From the NCBI RefSeq assembly GCF_019168305.1, contig NZ_JAHTBI010000023.1, positions 1 to 64,000 of the forward strand: a stretch of DNA of 64,000 nucleotides. Reading direction: 5' to 3'. The number at the start of each line of letters is the position of its first letter. The first letter of the stretch is position 1. The notes below the pieces were generated by a model. The model ran no database searches, was not told the DNA's origin, and was given only the letters and a program-made list of their open reading frames with translations. Shown one piece after another: positions 23,991-34,656 of the stretch. Source of the DNA: Pseudomonas aegrilactucae (GTDB lineage: Bacteria > Pseudomonadota > Gammaproteobacteria > Pseudomonadales > Pseudomonadaceae). The position numbers were made by a program, and so were the translations under genes.

Positions 23991-26168
23991 TCAGTTTGCT
24001 GCCTTGAACCGCAACCGCCACGCATGCAGCAACGGCTCGGTATACCCGCTCGGCTGCTCGCGCCCCTTGAACACCAGGTCACTGGCCGCCTGGAACGCCA
24101 TCGAGGCATCAAAGCCCGGCGCCATCGGCCGGTACGCCGCATCCCCGGCATTCTGCCTGTCGACCACCACCGCCATGCGCTCCAGCACTTCACGCACCTT
24201 CGCCTCACTCACCGTGCCATGCAGCAGCCAGTTGGCAATGTGCTGGCTGGAAATGCGCAAGGTCGCCCGGTCCTCCATCAGGCCGACGTTGTGAATGTCC
24301 GGCACCTTGGAGCACCCCACCCCTTGCTCCACCCAACGCACCACATACCCCAGGATGCCCTGGCAGTTGTTCTCCAACTCCTGCTCCTTCTCGGCATCGC
24401 TCCAGTTCGGGCGCGGCGATACCGGGATGGTCAGCAGGTCGCTGAGCAGGCTGTCACGCTCACCCTCCAGGTCGATGCGCTGCAATTCGCGCTGCACCGC
24501 CGGCACGTCCACCTGGTGATAGTGCAGCGCATGCAGGGTGGCCGCTGTGGGCGAGGGCACCCACGCGGTGGTCGCACCCGCCTTGGGGTGGCCGATCTTC
24601 TGTACCAGCATGTCGGCCATCAGGTCAGGCATCGCCCACATGCCCTTGCCGATCTGCGCCCGGCCCTTGAGCCCGCAGGCCAGCCCCACCAACACATTGT
24701 TGCGCTCGTAGGCGGTGATCCACGGTGTGGCCTTCATGTCGCCCTTGCGCAGCATCGGCCCGGCTTCCATCGCGCTGTGCATCTCGTCGCCGGTACGGTC
24801 GAGAAACCCGGTGTTGATGAACACCACCCGCTCGTGCGCCGCCGCAATGCATGCCTTGAGGTTCACCGAGGTGCGTCGCTCCTCGTCCATGATCCCCATC
24901 TTCAGCGTATTGCGCGGCAAGGCCAGCAGGTCTTCGACACGCCCGAACACTTGCGCGGCAAACGCCACCTCGGCCGGGCCGTGCATCTTCGGCTTGACGA
25001 TGTACACGCTGCCGCTGCGCGAGTTGCCGCGCCGCTGCAGGTCGTGGATGGCGATCAGGCCGGTGAGCACCGCGTCCATGATGCCTTCGGGGATCTCGGC
25101 GCCTTCGCCATCCAGAATCGCCGGGTTGGTCATCAGGTGACCGACGTTGCGCACGAACAGCAGCGAGCGGCCATGCAGGGTCAGCGTGCCGCCATCGGCA
25201 GCGGTATACACGCGATCGGGGTTGAGCCGGCGCACGCGGGTCTTGCCGCCCTTGCTGATGTCTTCGCTCAAGTCGCCTTTCATCAGGCCCAGCAGGTTGC
25301 GGTAGATCAGTGTCTTGTCTTCGGCATCCACCGCAGCCACCGAGTCCTCGCAGTCGAGGATGGTGCTCAGTGCGGCCTCGACCAGCACGTCCTTGACCCC
25401 GGCGGCGTCGGTCTGGCCGATGGCGCTGGTGGGGTCGATCTGGATCTCCAGGTGCAGGCCGTTGTTCTTCAGCAGCACGGCGCCGGGCTGGGCAGCATCG
25501 CCCTGGAAGCCGACGAATTTTGCCGGGTCTTTCAGTTCGGTGGTCTTGCCGCTGACGAGTTCGACGCTCAGCTGTGCGTCTTCGATGCGGTAGGCCTTGG
25601 CCTGGGCATGCGAGCCGCTGGCCAGCGGTGCGGCCTGGTCCAGTGCCGCGCGCGCGAAGGCAATGACCTTCTGGCCACGGCGCGGGTTGTAGCCCTCGCC
25701 AGCCTCGGCGCCGTCGTCGTCGCTGATCGCATCGGTGCCATACAGCGCATCGTACAGCGAGCCCCAGCGCGCATTCGCGGCGTTGAGCGCATAGCGCGCG
25801 TTCATCACCGGCACCACCAGTTGCGGGCCGGCCTGTTCACACAGTTCGCTGTCGACGTTTGACGTGCTCACCTGCACCTGTTCAGGCACCGGCACCAGGT
25901 AGCCGATGTCGCCCAGGAAGGCGCGGTAGGCCGACATGTCCGCCACCGGGCCCGGGTGGGCGCGGTGCCAGGTGTCCAGCTCGGTCTGCAGGCGCTCACG
26001 TTCGGCCAGCAGGGCACGATTTTTCGGTGCCAGGTCGTGCACCAGAGCGTCGAAACCCTCCCAGAAGTTCGACGCCGGCACGCCGGTGCCGGGCAACGCC
26101 TCGGTTTCGATGAAGTGCTGCAGGGGGGTGGCGACTTGCAGGCGCTGACGGTTGATACGATCGGTCAT
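23991..26168 (-). CDS. glcB: Malate synthase G
   Basis: 725 residues, the normal length of malate synthase G, with family segments [48 protein letters not shown] and the C-terminal [17 protein letters not shown]. It condenses glyoxylate with acetyl-CoA to malate, disposing of the glyoxylate made by GlcDEF. It is 15 bp downstream of glcG and is the last gene of the glc operon. Confidence 0.96.
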   Translation of the reverse strand: MTDRINRQRLQVATPLQHFIETEALPGTGVPASNFWEGFDALVHDLAPKNRALLAERERLQTELDTWHRAHPGPVADMSAYRAFLGDIGYLVPVPEQVQVSTSNVDSELCEQAGPQLVVPVMNARYALNAANARWGSLYDALYGTDAISDDDGAEAGEGYNPRRGQKVIAFARAALDQAAPLASGSHAQAKAYRIEDAQLSVELVSGKTTELKDPAKFVGFQGDAAQPGAVLLKNNGLHLEIQIDPTSAIGQTDAAGVKDVLVEAALSTILDCEDSVAAVDAEDKTLIYRNLLGLMKGDLSEDISKGGKTRVRRLNPDRVYTAADGGTLTLHGRSLLFVRNVGHLMTNPAILDGEGAEIPEGIMDAVLTGLIAIHDLQRRGNSRSGSVYIVKPKMHGPAEVAFAAQVFGRVEDLLALPRNTLKMGIMDEERRTSVNLKACIAAAHERVVFINTGFLDRTGDEMHSAMEAGPMLRKGDMKATPWITAYERNNVLVGLACGLKGRAQIGKGMWAMPDLMADMLVQKIGHPKAGATTAWVPSPTAATLHALHYHQVDVPAVQRELQRIDLEGERDSLLSDLLTIPVSPRPNWSDAEKEQELENNCQGILGYVVRWVEQGVGCSKVPDIHNVGLMEDRATLRISSQHIANWLLHGTVSEAKVREVLERMAVVVDRQNAGDAAYRPMAPGFDASMAFQAASDLVFKGREQPSGYTEPLLHAWRLRFKAAN

Positions 26169-26183
26169 GCTGGGTACTCCTGA

Positions 26184-26591
26184 TCAGTCTTGAACGGCGG
26201 CGACGCCGGCCTTGGCCACTTGTGCGTCCTGGTCGGACTTGACGCCCGACACACCCACCGCGCCGACCACCTGGCCAGCGACGATCACCGGCACGCCGCC
26301 TTCGAGGGTGCCGCTGATGACGGGCACGGACAGGAACGCGGTGCGCCCGCCGTTGATCATGTCTTCATACAGCTTGGTTTCCTTGCGGCCCAGGGCGGCG
26401 CTGCGTGCCTTCTCGGTGGCGATGTAGGCGCTCACCGGGGCGCAGCCGTCCAGGCGTTCGAAGCCCAGCGGGTGGCCGCCGTCATCGACCACGGCAATGC
26501 TCACCGCCCACTGGTTGGCCTGGGCCTCGGCACGCGCGGCGAGGAGAATCTGCTGCACGTCGCTCTGGGTCATTACGGGTTTGCTTTGCAT
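26184..26591 (-). CDS. glcG: GlcG-like haem-binding-type protein (DUF336)
   Basis: 135-residue GlcG/HbpS-like protein (QILLAARAEAQANQWAVSIAVVDDGG, then GGVPVIVAGQVVGAVGVSG). The ATG at 26591 (MQSKPVMTQSD) is used rather than an upstream in-frame codon. Members sit in glycolate operons; their role is not settled, though some bind haem or cobalamin-like ligands. It lies 4 bp after glcF and 15 bp before glcB. Confidence 0.9.
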   Translation of the reverse strand: MQSKPVMTQSDVQQILLAARAEAQANQWAVSIAVVDDGGHPLGFERLDGCAPVSAYIATEKARSAALGRKETKLYEDMINGGRTAFLSVPVISGTLEGGVPVIVAGQVVGAVGVSGVKSDQDAQVAKAGVAAVQD

Positions 26592-26595
26592 GAAA

Positions 26596-27822
26596 TCAGG
26601 CTCCTGGGTTGAGGGCTTGGTCAACGAGTTCGATCCAGTGTCGCACGGGGGTGCGCCCGGCACCGTCGAGGTGGGTCTGGCAGCCGATGTTGGCCGTGGC
26701 GATCACGTCGGGATGGCCACTCTCCAGTGCATCGAGCTTGTTGTCGCGCAATTGTTTCGACAGCACCGGCTGGGTCAGCGAATAGGTGCCGGCCGAACCG
26801 CAGCACAGGTGGCTGTCGGGTACATCGGTGAGGTTGAAGCCTAGACGTTTCAGTACGGCTTCAACGGCGCCGCCGAGTTTCTGTGCATGTTGCAGGGTAC
26901 ACGGGCAATGGAACGCCAGGGTCTGGTCACAGCAGGCCTCCAGGCGCTCCAGCGGCTCGGCGCGAACGACCTCGACGATGTCCCGTGCCAGCGCACTGAT
27001 GCGCTCGGCCTTGGCCGCGTAGGCCGGGTCGTCGCGCAGCAGGTAGGCGTACTCCTTGACGAAGGCGCCGCAGCCGCTGGCGGTCTGCACGATGGCTTCG
27101 GCGCCGGCCTCGACGGCCGGCCACCAGGCGTCGATATTGCGCCGTGCCCGCTCAAGGCCGGTGTCCTGGGCATTGAGGTGATAGTCCACCGCGCCGCAGC
27201 AGCCGGCCTGGGCAATCGGCGTGATGCTGATGCCCAGGCGGTCGAGTACGCGTGCGGTGGCCGCATTGGTGTTGGGCGACAGGCTGCGCTGCACGCAGCC
27301 TTCGAGCATCAGCACGCGGCGTGCGTGGGTAACCTGTGGGCGTAGCCCGGCAGGCACCACGTTGCGCGGCAGGTGGGTCTTGAACGCCTGCGGCAGTACC
27401 GGGCGCAACAGCTCGCCGGTGCTCACCAGCGCCTGGAACAGCGCCGGGCGCGGCACCAGTGCGCGCAGGCCGCTGCGCAGCAGGCGCTGGCCAAGCGGGC
27501 GCGGTACGCGGGCCTCGATGGCGTCGCGGCCGATGTCCAGCAGCTTGTGGTACTCCACGCCCGAGGGGCAGGTGGTCTCGCAGTTGCTGCAGGTCAGGCA
27601 GCGGTCCAGGTGCTCCTGGGTCTTGGCGCTGACGGTGTCCTGTTCGAGGAACTGCTTGATCAGGTAGATGCGCCCGCGCGGGCCGTCCAATTCGTCGCCC
27701 AGTTCCTGGTAGGTGGGGCAGGTGGCGTTGCAGAAGCCGCAGTGCACGCAGCTGCGCAGGATGCGCTCGGCTTCGTCGGCGTGCGGCAGTTGTTTGGCCG
27801 ATTCACTCAGGTTGGTTTGCAT
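26596..27822 (-). CDS. glcF: Glycolate oxidase iron-sulfur subunit
   Basis: 408 residues. Two 4Fe-4S ferredoxin motifs are visible (CVHCGFCNATCPTYQE and CLTCSNCETTCPSG), followed by two CCG-type domains (GCCGAVDYHL, LCCGSAGTYS). It carries electrons from GlcD/GlcE to the membrane quinone pool. The ATG at 27822 (MQTNLSESAKQLP) matches the usual GlcF N-terminus. Confidence 0.95.
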   Translation of the reverse strand: MQTNLSESAKQLPHADEAERILRSCVHCGFCNATCPTYQELGDELDGPRGRIYLIKQFLEQDTVSAKTQEHLDRCLTCSNCETTCPSGVEYHKLLDIGRDAIEARVPRPLGQRLLRSGLRALVPRPALFQALVSTGELLRPVLPQAFKTHLPRNVVPAGLRPQVTHARRVLMLEGCVQRSLSPNTNAATARVLDRLGISITPIAQAGCCGAVDYHLNAQDTGLERARRNIDAWWPAVEAGAEAIVQTASGCGAFVKEYAYLLRDDPAYAAKAERISALARDIVEVVRAEPLERLEACCDQTLAFHCPCTLQHAQKLGGAVEAVLKRLGFNLTDVPDSHLCCGSAGTYSLTQPVLSKQLRDNKLDALESGHPDVIATANIGCQTHLDGAGRTPVRHWIELVDQALNPGA

Positions 27823-27835
27823 GCGGGCTCCTGGA

Positions 27836-28915
27836 TCAGACGTCGGCGTACTGGCGGCCGGGGTTGAAGATGCCCTGAGGGTCCAGGTTGCGTTTGAGTG
27901 TCTGGTGAAACCGCAGGATCGGCGCCGCCAGCGGCTGGAACGGGCTGTCCACCACGCCCGGGGTGAAGCAGGTGGCATGCCCGTTGGCGGCTGCCGCGCG
28001 CTGGCGGATGCTGTCGGCATCGGCCGTGGACTTGAGCCAGCGCTGCGCACCGCCCCAGTCGATCAGTTGCTCGCCCGCGATCGCCAGTGGCGCAGTCAAT
28101 GCCGGCACCGACAGGCGCCACAACGGGCGCGGGTCGTCGAAGAAGGCCAGGCGCTGTTCGCGCAGGTCGTCCCAGTAGCGGTCGTCCAGCGCATCGCCGC
28201 CCAGGCGTTCGGCGGCGGCGCGCACCGAGCCTTCATTGCCTTCCAGGCGCAGGTACAGGGTGGTGCCGTCATGGCTGGCGGCGGTCAGCGGGATCGGCTG
28301 CTGGCCCCATTCGCCGAGCTTGTCCAGGGCCGTCTGCAGTGGCATCGCCTGACGCAGGCTGACCCGACAGCGGTACCTGGGCAGCACCTTGAACGAGGCT
28401 TCGGTGATCACGCCCAGGCAGCCGAGGCTTCCGGCCAGCAGGCGCGACAGGTCGTAGCCGGCGACGTTCTTCATCACCTCGCCGCCAAAGCGCAGGTGCG
28501 TGCCCAGGCCGCTGATCAGGCGTGTGCCGAGCACGAAGTCGCGTACCGAGCCGGCCCACGGGCGACGCGGGCCGGACAGTCCTGCCGCGAGCATGCCGCC
28601 GACCGTGGCGTTGTCGCCAAAGCTCGGCACTTCGCAGGCGAGCATCTGCCCGCCACGCTCCAGCGCGGCCTGCAGCTCGCGCAGCGGCGTGCCGGCGCGG
28701 GCGGTGATCACCAGTTCGGTCGGGTCGTACGAGACGATGCCCGTGTGAGCACCGATGTCCAGTGGCTGGGCGTCCACGGCGCGCCCGTAGAAGGTCTTGC
28801 TGGCGCCGCCGCGAATGAACAGCGGGGTGCGCTCGGCGATGGCCTGCTGCACGCGGGCCAGCAGGTCGGCGCTGCGGTCGCTGCCGTGCGCCGGGTCGAA
28901 CAAGGCGGTGGTCAT
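27836..28915 (-). CDS. glcE: Glycolate oxidase FAD-binding subunit
   Basis: 359-residue FAD-binding PCMH-type subunit (PLFIRGGASKTFYGR, EVPSFGDNATVGGMLAAGLSGPRRP). Its start overlaps the stop of glcD by one base (TGATG), showing translational coupling. It works with GlcD and GlcF to oxidise glycolate to glyoxylate. Confidence 0.95.
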   Translation of the reverse strand: MTTALFDPAHGSDRSADLLARVQQAIAERTPLFIRGGASKTFYGRAVDAQPLDIGAHTGIVSYDPTELVITARAGTPLRELQAALERGGQMLACEVPSFGDNATVGGMLAAGLSGPRRPWAGSVRDFVLGTRLISGLGTHLRFGGEVMKNVAGYDLSRLLAGSLGCLGVITEASFKVLPRYRCRVSLRQAMPLQTALDKLGEWGQQPIPLTAASHDGTTLYLRLEGNEGSVRAAAERLGGDALDDRYWDDLREQRLAFFDDPRPLWRLSVPALTAPLAIAGEQLIDWGGAQRWLKSTADADSIRQRAAAANGHATCFTPGVVDSPFQPLAAPILRFHQTLKRNLDPQGIFNPGRQYADV

Positions 28916-30414
28916 CAGAAGCGCTCCAGGTCCGGGAACGGCAGTTGGCCGTGGTGCACGTGCATGGCGCCGAACTCGGCGCAGCGGTGCAGGGTAGGGA
29001 TGTTCTTGCCGGGGTTGAGCAGGCCCAGCGGGTCGAACGCTGCCTTTACCGCATGGAACAGGGTCAGCTCGTCGTTGCTGAACTGGGCACACATCTGGTT
29101 GATCTTCTCGCGGCCCACGCCGTGCTCGCCGGTGATGCTGCCGCCGACCTTCACGCACAGCTCCAGGATCCTGCCGCCGAACGCCTCGGCGCGCTCCAGC
29201 TCGCCGGGCGTGTTGGCATCGAACAGGATCAACGGGTGCATGTTGCCGTCACCGGCATGGAACACGTTGGCCACGCGCAGGTTGTATTCGGCCGACAGCG
29301 CGGCGATGGCGCCGAGCACATGCGGCAGTTCGCGCCGCGGGATGGTGCCGTCCATGCAGTAGTAGTCGGGCGACAACCGGCCCACGGCGGGGAAGGCGTT
29401 CTTGCGCCCGGCCCAGAAGCGCACGCGCTCGGCCTCGTCGCGGGCCAGGCGCACGTCGGTGGCGCCGGCCTGTTCGAGCAGCACGCGCACGCGCTCGCAG
29501 TCGTCATGCACGTCGGCTTCGACGCCGTCCAGCTCGCACAACAGGATGGCTTCGGCCTCCACCGGGTAGCCGGCGTGGATGAAGTCTTCGGCGGCGCGGA
29601 TGGCCAGGTTGTCCATCATCTCGAGGCCGCCGGGGATGATGCCGGCGGCGATGATGTCGCCCACGGCGCGACCGGCCTTTTCCACCGAGTCGAAGGCCGC
29701 CAGCAGTACCTTGGCCACCTGCGGCTTGGGCAACAGCTTGACGGTGACTTCGGTGATGATGCCGAGCATGCCCTCGGAGCCGGTGAACAGCGCCAGCAGG
29801 TCGAAGCCGGGGGCATCCAGGGCGTCGCTGCCCAGGGTCATACGTTCGCCCTCGACGCTGAGCATCTCCACCTTGAGCACGTTGTGCACGGTCAGGCCGT
29901 ACTTGAGGCAGTGCACGCCACCGGCGTTCTCGGCGACGTTGCCGCCGATCGAGCAGGCGATCTGCGACGAAGGGTCGGGCGCGTAGTACAGCCCGTGCGG
30001 TGCAGCCGCCTGGGAGATCGCCAGGTTGCGCACGCCAGGCTGCACGCGGGCAAAGCGCCCGGCCGGGTCGACTTCGAGAATCTTGTTGAAGCGCGCCATT
30101 ACCAGCAGCACGCCTTTTTCCAGCGGCAGCGCACCGCCGGACAAACCGGTGCCGGCACCACGCGCGACGACCGGTACTTTGCGCTCGTGGCACAGGCGCA
30201 GCACGCTCTGCACCTCCTCCAGATGGCGCGGCAGCACCACCAGCATCGGCGTGGTGCGGTAGGCGCTAAGGCCGTCGCACTCGTAGGGCCTGAGGTCTTC
30301 GGCGGCGTGCAGGATGTCGAGGTCGGGCAGGCGGGTCTGCAGGGTGTGCAGGAACTCGGCCCGGTCGACACTGTGCAGCGCACCATCGACGCGTTCGTCG
30401 TAGAGAATGTTCAT
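28915..30414 (-). CDS. glcD: Glycolate oxidase FAD-linked subunit
   Basis: 499 residues. PCMH FAD-binding domain (VPVVARGAGTGLSGGALP, CSIGGNVAENAGGVHCLKYG) and C-terminal cap with the GEHGVGREK motif. It is the catalytic subunit of glycolate oxidase (also D-lactate in some species). It is the first gene of glcDEFGB and is read away from glcC, with GlcC operators between them. Confidence 0.96.
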   Translation of the reverse strand: MNILYDERVDGALHSVDRAEFLHTLQTRLPDLDILHAAEDLRPYECDGLSAYRTTPMLVVLPRHLEEVQSVLRLCHERKVPVVARGAGTGLSGGALPLEKGVLLVMARFNKILEVDPAGRFARVQPGVRNLAISQAAAPHGLYYAPDPSSQIACSIGGNVAENAGGVHCLKYGLTVHNVLKVEMLSVEGERMTLGSDALDAPGFDLLALFTGSEGMLGIITEVTVKLLPKPQVAKVLLAAFDSVEKAGRAVGDIIAAGIIPGGLEMMDNLAIRAAEDFIHAGYPVEAEAILLCELDGVEADVHDDCERVRVLLEQAGATDVRLARDEAERVRFWAGRKNAFPAVGRLSPDYYCMDGTIPRRELPHVLGAIAALSAEYNLRVANVFHAGDGNMHPLILFDANTPGELERAEAFGGRILELCVKVGGSITGEHGVGREKINQMCAQFSNDELTLFHAVKAAFDPLGLLNPGKNIPTLHRCAEFGAMHVHHGQLPFPDLERF

Positions 30415-30517
30415 GGGCGGCTAATGACCCTTGTCTTGTTGTTATGGGAGCACGTCTCGCGAGGCACGGCTCACTTGCATGATTGGCCTGCTGAGGCTTA
30501 GTGTCTATCGCTGGATC

Positions 30518-30639
30518 AACTGGTCGAACCAGTTTGTTTTCCAGTGGTTTTTCCATATTTTGAAAATAATCAATAAATACAAGAGATTAGTGCTTGGCAT
30601 GACGAGGTGGCGACACCGCCGCTGATCTGGTCATACCAG
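30518..30639. promoter_or_regulatory. GlcC-type operators in the glcC-glcD intergenic region
   Basis: Two perfect TGGT-N3-ACCA palindromes: AACTGGTCGAACCAGTT at 30518-30534 and CTGGTCATACCAG at 30627-30639. This is the known FadR-subfamily (GlcC, PdhR, LldR) half-site pattern. The second lies immediately before the glcC Shine-Dalgarno and would give autoregulation. A weaker TGGTTTTTCCA lies at 30545. Confidence 0.7.
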
Positions 30640-30650
30640 TGGGAGGATGC

Positions 30651-31400
30651 ATGGCCGAGGCCCAGGTAGCGGATGTGGTGTGCGCACGGATCGAGCGCCT
30701 GATCGTCGATGGCGTGCTCAAGGTGGGCCAGGCGCTGCCTTCGGAGCGGCGCCTGACCGAAAAGCTCGGGGTGTCGCGCACGGCGCTGCGCGAAGGGCTC
30801 AAGTTGTTGCGCGCCAAGGGCATCATCGAGACCGCGCACGGCAAGGGCTCGTATGTAGCGCAGTTGTCGGGGCAGGGCGCGACCTCGCCGCTGATGCACC
30901 TGTTCAGCTCGCAGCCGCGCACCCTGTACGACCTGTTCGAGGTGCGCAGCCTGCTGGAAGGCGAGTCGGCGCGGCTGGCGGCGCTGCGCGGCACCGAGGC
31001 GGATTTCGTGTTGATCCGGCGTAGCTACGAGGCGTTGCTGGCAGCGCATGAGCAGCCGCTGACGGCCTCGCAGCATGCGCACCTGGACCATGCGTTTCAC
31101 CTGGCGATCTGCGAGGCCTCGCACAACCCGGTGCTGGTGCAGACGTTGCGCTCGCTGACCGACCTGCTGTTGAACTCGGTGTTCGCGTCGGTGAACAACC
31201 TGTACCACCGCGATGTGCAGAAACGCCAGATCGACCGCCAGCATGCGCGGTTGTACAACGCGGTGACCGGGCGCTTGCCGGAGCAGGCGCGCAAGGCGGC
31301 AATTGCGCATATCCAGAGCATCTGCGCGAACCTCAAGGAGATCGAGGAGGAGGAGCAGCGGCTGGTGCGGGCGACGTTGCGGTTGGAGGGGTGGGTTTGA
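30651..31400 (+). CDS. glcC: GntR/FadR-type glycolate regulator GlcC
   Basis: 249 residues: winged HTH (SERRLTEKLGVSRTALREGLKLLR) and FCD domain (RTLYDLFEVRSLLEGESARLA, DHAFHLAICEASHNPVL with metal-binding His). The ATG at 30651 has GGGAGGA 4 bases upstream; an in-frame GTG at 30639 is less likely. Divergent from glcD with TGGT-N3-ACCA sites between, so it is the glycolate-responsive regulator of glcDEFGB. Confidence 0.93.
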   Translation: MAEAQVADVVCARIERLIVDGVLKVGQALPSERRLTEKLGVSRTALREGLKLLRAKGIIETAHGKGSYVAQLSGQGATSPLMHLFSSQPRTLYDLFEVRSLLEGESARLAALRGTEADFVLIRRSYEALLAAHEQPLTASQHAHLDHAFHLAICEASHNPVLVQTLRSLTDLLLNSVFASVNNLYHRDVQKRQIDRQHARLYNAVTGRLPEQARKAAIAHIQSICANLKEIEEEEQRLVRATLRLEGWV

Positions 31401-31533
31401 GGGGGTGGGTTAGAGAGGAGCGTCTGTTGCGGCCTGCACACGCTTGTCGCACCAAAAAATGCGAACGATTACAGTCAGACCCACTCACACCTTGAGGGCA
31501 ACACCCCACGCCACCCGTCGAAGGAGCACGCGC

Positions 31534-33600
31534 ATGACCCAGCGAGGCCAGGACTACATCGAATGGCTGCAAGGCCAGTCCATGCTGCAAGCCGCCCGCG
31601 ACCGCGCCCGGCTGTACGCCGGGCAGGCGCGCATGTGGCTGCACCCGTACGCCGAGGCCCGCGCCCGCGACGCCAGCGCCATCGCCTCGGTATGGCTGAC
31701 GGTGTACCCGGCCTCGATCATCGTCCAGGAGGGCGGCTCGGTACTCCAGGCGCTGGCCCATGAACAGCTGTGGCATTCGCTGTCGGAACTGGGCATCCAG
31801 GGCGTGCACACGGGGCCCTTGAAGCGCTCGGGCGGCATCACCCAGCGTGAATTCACCCCCAGCGTGGACGGCAATTTCGACCGCATCAGCCTCGACATAG
31901 ACCCGCGCTACGGCAGCGAGGCCGAGCTTGTGCACCTGAGCAAGGTGGCCTCGGCGCACAACGCGGTGACCATCGACGACTCGATCCCGGCGCACACCGG
32001 CAAGGGCGCCGATTTTCGCCTGGCGGAGATGGGCTACGGTGATTACCCCGGGCTCTACCATATGATCGAGATCCGCGAAGCCGACTGGGGCCTGCTGCCC
32101 GAGGTACCGGCCGGGCGCGATGCGGTCAACCTGACGCCCGCCCTGTGCGACGAGCTCAAGGCGCGCCACTACATCGTCGGCCAGTTGCAGCGGGTGATCT
32201 TCTTCGAGCCGGGCATCAAGGAAACCGACTGGAGCGCCACGGCGCCGGTGCCGGGTGTCGACGGCAAGCTGCGCCGCTGGGTGTACCTGCATTACTTCAA
32301 GGAGGGCCAGCCGTCGCTGAACTGGCTGGACCCAAGCTTTGCCGCGCAGCAACTGATCATTGGCGATGCGCTGCACGCCATCGACGTGCTCGGTGCCCGC
32401 GGCCTGCGCCTGGACGCCAACGGGTTTCTGGGCGTGGAGCGGCGCGCCGAAGGGCCGGCCTGGTCGGAGAGTCACCCGCTGTCGGTCACCGGCAACCAGC
32501 TGCTGGGCGGCATGATCCGCAAGGCCGGCGGCTTCAGCTTCCAGGAGTTGAACCTGACCCTGGACGACATTGCCAACATGTCCCAAGGCGGCGCCGATCT
32601 GTCCTATGACTTCGTCACGCGCCCGGCCTACCAGCATGCGCTGCTGACCGGCGACACCGAGTTCCTGCGCCTGATGCTGCACCAGATGCACGCGTTCAAG
32701 ATCGACCCGGCGTCGCTGATCCATGCCTTGCAGAACCACGACGAACTGACCCTGGAGCTGGTGCACTTCTGGACCCTGCACGCCAACGACAGCTACCTGT
32801 ACAAGGGCCAGACCTTTCCCGGCGCCATCCTGCGCGAACATATCCGCAGCGAGATGTACGAGGGCCTGGCGGGCGAGCATGCGCCGTACAACCTCAAGTT
32901 CGTGACCAATGGCGTGTCGTGCACCACGGTCAGCATCATCACCGCGGCGCTGGGCATTCGTGACCTGGGCAGCATCGATGCCGAGCAGTTGGCGCTGATC
33001 CAGAAGGTGCACCTGTTGCTGGCGATGTACAACGCCATGCAGCCGGGGGTGTTCGCGCTGTCGGGCTGGGATCTGGTCGGTGCCTTGCCGCTGGAGGCCG
33101 AGCAGGTGCAGGCATTGATGGTGGAGGGCGATACGCGCTGGATTCACCGGGGCGCGTATGACCTGGCCGACCTTGACCTCGATGCCCAGCACTCGGCCGA
33201 AGGCCTGCCGCGTGCGCGCTCGCTGTATGGCAGCCTGGCCAGCCAGTTGCAGCAGCCCGACAGTTTCGCCAGTACGCTGAAGCACATGCTTGCGGTGCGT
33301 CAGGCGTACGCGATTGCGGCGAGCCGGCAGATCCTGATCCCCGACGTGGCCAACCCGGCATTGCTGCTGATGGTGCATGAGCTGCCGGCCGGCAAGGGCA
33401 TCCAGATCACGGCGCTGAACTTCGGTGCCGAGCCGCTGAGCGAAACCCTGCACCTGCCGGACGTGAGCCCCGGTGCGGTGGTGGACATGATCAACGAGCG
33501 GCTGGAAGGCGAGCTGAGCGAGTCGGGGGAGATGACCATCAACCTGGATGCGTATGAAGGGCTGTCGTTGCGCATCGTGAGCAGCGTGGCGACGTTGTAG
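31534..33600 (+). CDS. TreS-type maltose alpha-D-glucosyltransferase / GH13 enzyme
   Basis: 688-residue GH13 protein. Nucleophile Asp in [11 protein letters not shown], acid/base Glu in [12 protein letters not shown], and the region IV HD pair in [10 protein letters not shown] are all present, after an N-terminal TIM-barrel start ([11 protein letters not shown]). Length and the [19 protein letters not shown] segment match the stand-alone trehalose synthases described in pseudomonads, which interconvert maltose and trehalose. The ATG at 31534 follows AAGGAG. It has no C-terminal maltokinase and no trehalose or glycogen neighbours. A related glucosyltransferase specificity cannot be ruled out. 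Confidence 0.78.
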   Translation: MTQRGQDYIEWLQGQSMLQAARDRARLYAGQARMWLHPYAEARARDASAIASVWLTVYPASIIVQEGGSVLQALAHEQLWHSLSELGIQGVHTGPLKRSGGITQREFTPSVDGNFDRISLDIDPRYGSEAELVHLSKVASAHNAVTIDDSIPAHTGKGADFRLAEMGYGDYPGLYHMIEIREADWGLLPEVPAGRDAVNLTPALCDELKARHYIVGQLQRVIFFEPGIKETDWSATAPVPGVDGKLRRWVYLHYFKEGQPSLNWLDPSFAAQQLIIGDALHAIDVLGARGLRLDANGFLGVERRAEGPAWSESHPLSVTGNQLLGGMIRKAGGFSFQELNLTLDDIANMSQGGADLSYDFVTRPAYQHALLTGDTEFLRLMLHQMHAFKIDPASLIHALQNHDELTLELVHFWTLHANDSYLYKGQTFPGAILREHIRSEMYEGLAGEHAPYNLKFVTNGVSCTTVSIITAALGIRDLGSIDAEQLALIQKVHLLLAMYNAMQPGVFALSGWDLVGALPLEAEQVQALMVEGDTRWIHRGAYDLADLDLDAQHSAEGLPRARSLYGSLASQLQQPDSFASTLKHMLAVRQAYAIAASRQILIPDVANPALLLMVHELPAGKGIQITALNFGAEPLSETLHLPDVSPGAVVDMINERLEGELSESGEMTINLDAYEGLSLRIVSSVATL

Positions 33601-33692
33601 GCGGGTGCCCGACTGCGATCTCCATCCCCCGTGACACACCCACCTCACCTGATGGAAAATGCCCCAGCTCCTACCCACCACAAGGCGTCTTC

Positions 33693-34154
33693 ATGGACAA
33701 GCTGGACCGGGCAATACTCGACCTCCTGCAAACCGACTGCACCCGTGCGGTGGGCGATATCGCCGAGCAGATCGGGTTGGGCACCACCGCCTGCTGGCGG
33801 CGCATCCAGAAGCTCGAGGAAGCCGGCATCATCCGTGGCCGTGTGGCGCTGCTCGACGGCAAGAAGCTCAACGTCGGCGTGGTGGTGTTCGTCTCGATCA
33901 AGACCACCCAGCACAATGCCGACTGGCTGGCGGGCTTCCACGCGGCGGTCGGCGCCATCGACGAAGTGCTGGAGGTGTACCGCATGGCCGGCGACACCGA
34001 CTACCTGCTGCGCGTGGTGGTGCCGGACGTGGCGGCCTACGATGCGGTGTACAAGCAGCTGATCCGTATCCCGGGGCTGTCCGATATCAGCTCCAGTTTT
34101 TCCATGGAACAGATCAAGTACTCCACCCGCCTGCCGCTTCGCTATGCACCCTGA
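33693..34154 (+). CDS. Lrp/AsnC family transcriptional regulator
   Basis: 153 residues: N-terminal HTH (LDRAILDLLQTDCTRAVGDIAEQIGLGTTACWRRIQKLEEAGII) and C-terminal RAM effector domain (LEVYRMAGDTDYLLRVVVPDVAAYDAVY). It overlaps the start of the GNAT gene by 11 bp, so the two are co-translated. The target is unknown, perhaps an amino-acid-responsive gene. Confidence 0.9.
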   Translation: MDKLDRAILDLLQTDCTRAVGDIAEQIGLGTTACWRRIQKLEEAGIIRGRVALLDGKKLNVGVVVFVSIKTTQHNADWLAGFHAAVGAIDEVLEVYRMAGDTDYLLRVVVPDVAAYDAVYKQLIRIPGLSDISSSFSMEQIKYSTRLPLRYAP

Positions 34155-34653
34155 GCCGATCACCCTGCATGAGGTGCAACGCGCCGACATGCCCGCCGCC
34201 ATCGCCTTCGTGATGCAGGCCCGCGCCGACCTGTTCCCCAAGCTGGCGGCTGCGGGCATGCCGGCAGACCTGCAGCAGTTCGAGCAGGTCTACCTGCAAG
34301 GCGCAGGGCGTTTCGTGCTGGCACGCAGTGCTGGCCAGATCGTCGCCGCCATCGGCTACCTGCCGTACGACCACCGCTTCAGCCAGCTCGATTACCACGG
34401 GCAAAAGGTGGTGGAGGTGGTGCGGTTGTTCGTGTTGCCGGCCTATCGACGCGGCGGGTTGGCGGGCGAGCTGTACCGCGCATTGCGCGCGCTGGCCCTG
34501 CAGGATCAGGTGCAGGTGCTGTACCTGCACACCCATCCGTTTCTGCCCGGTGCCATCGGTTTCTGGCAGAAACACGGCTTCCAGATCGTCGACGTCGAAG
34601 CCGACCCGGTGTGGCAGACGACCCATATGCAGTGCCGTCTGCCACTGGCCTGA
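34144..34653 (+). CDS. GNAT family N-acetyltransferase
   Basis: 169 residues with the GNAT fold: motif A VVRLFVLPAYRRGGLAGELYRALRA (R/Q-x-x-G-x-G/A acetyl-CoA loop) and a C-terminal FLPGAIGFWQKHGFQIVDVE segment. The substrate is unknown. Coupling with the Lrp gene suggests it acts on an amino acid or amine. Confidence 0.88.
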   Translation: MHPEPITLHEVQRADMPAAIAFVMQARADLFPKLAAAGMPADLQQFEQVYLQGAGRFVLARSAGQIVAAIGYLPYDHRFSQLDYHGQKVVEVVRLFVLPAYRRGGLAGELYRALRALALQDQVQVLYLHTHPFLPGAIGFWQKHGFQIVDVEADPVWQTTHMQCRLPLA

Positions 34654-34656
34654 GGC

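Noticed and set aside
30545..30555. Third GlcC operator, TGGTTTTTCCA
   Set aside because: Only one half-site is intact; two better palindromes already explain regulation.
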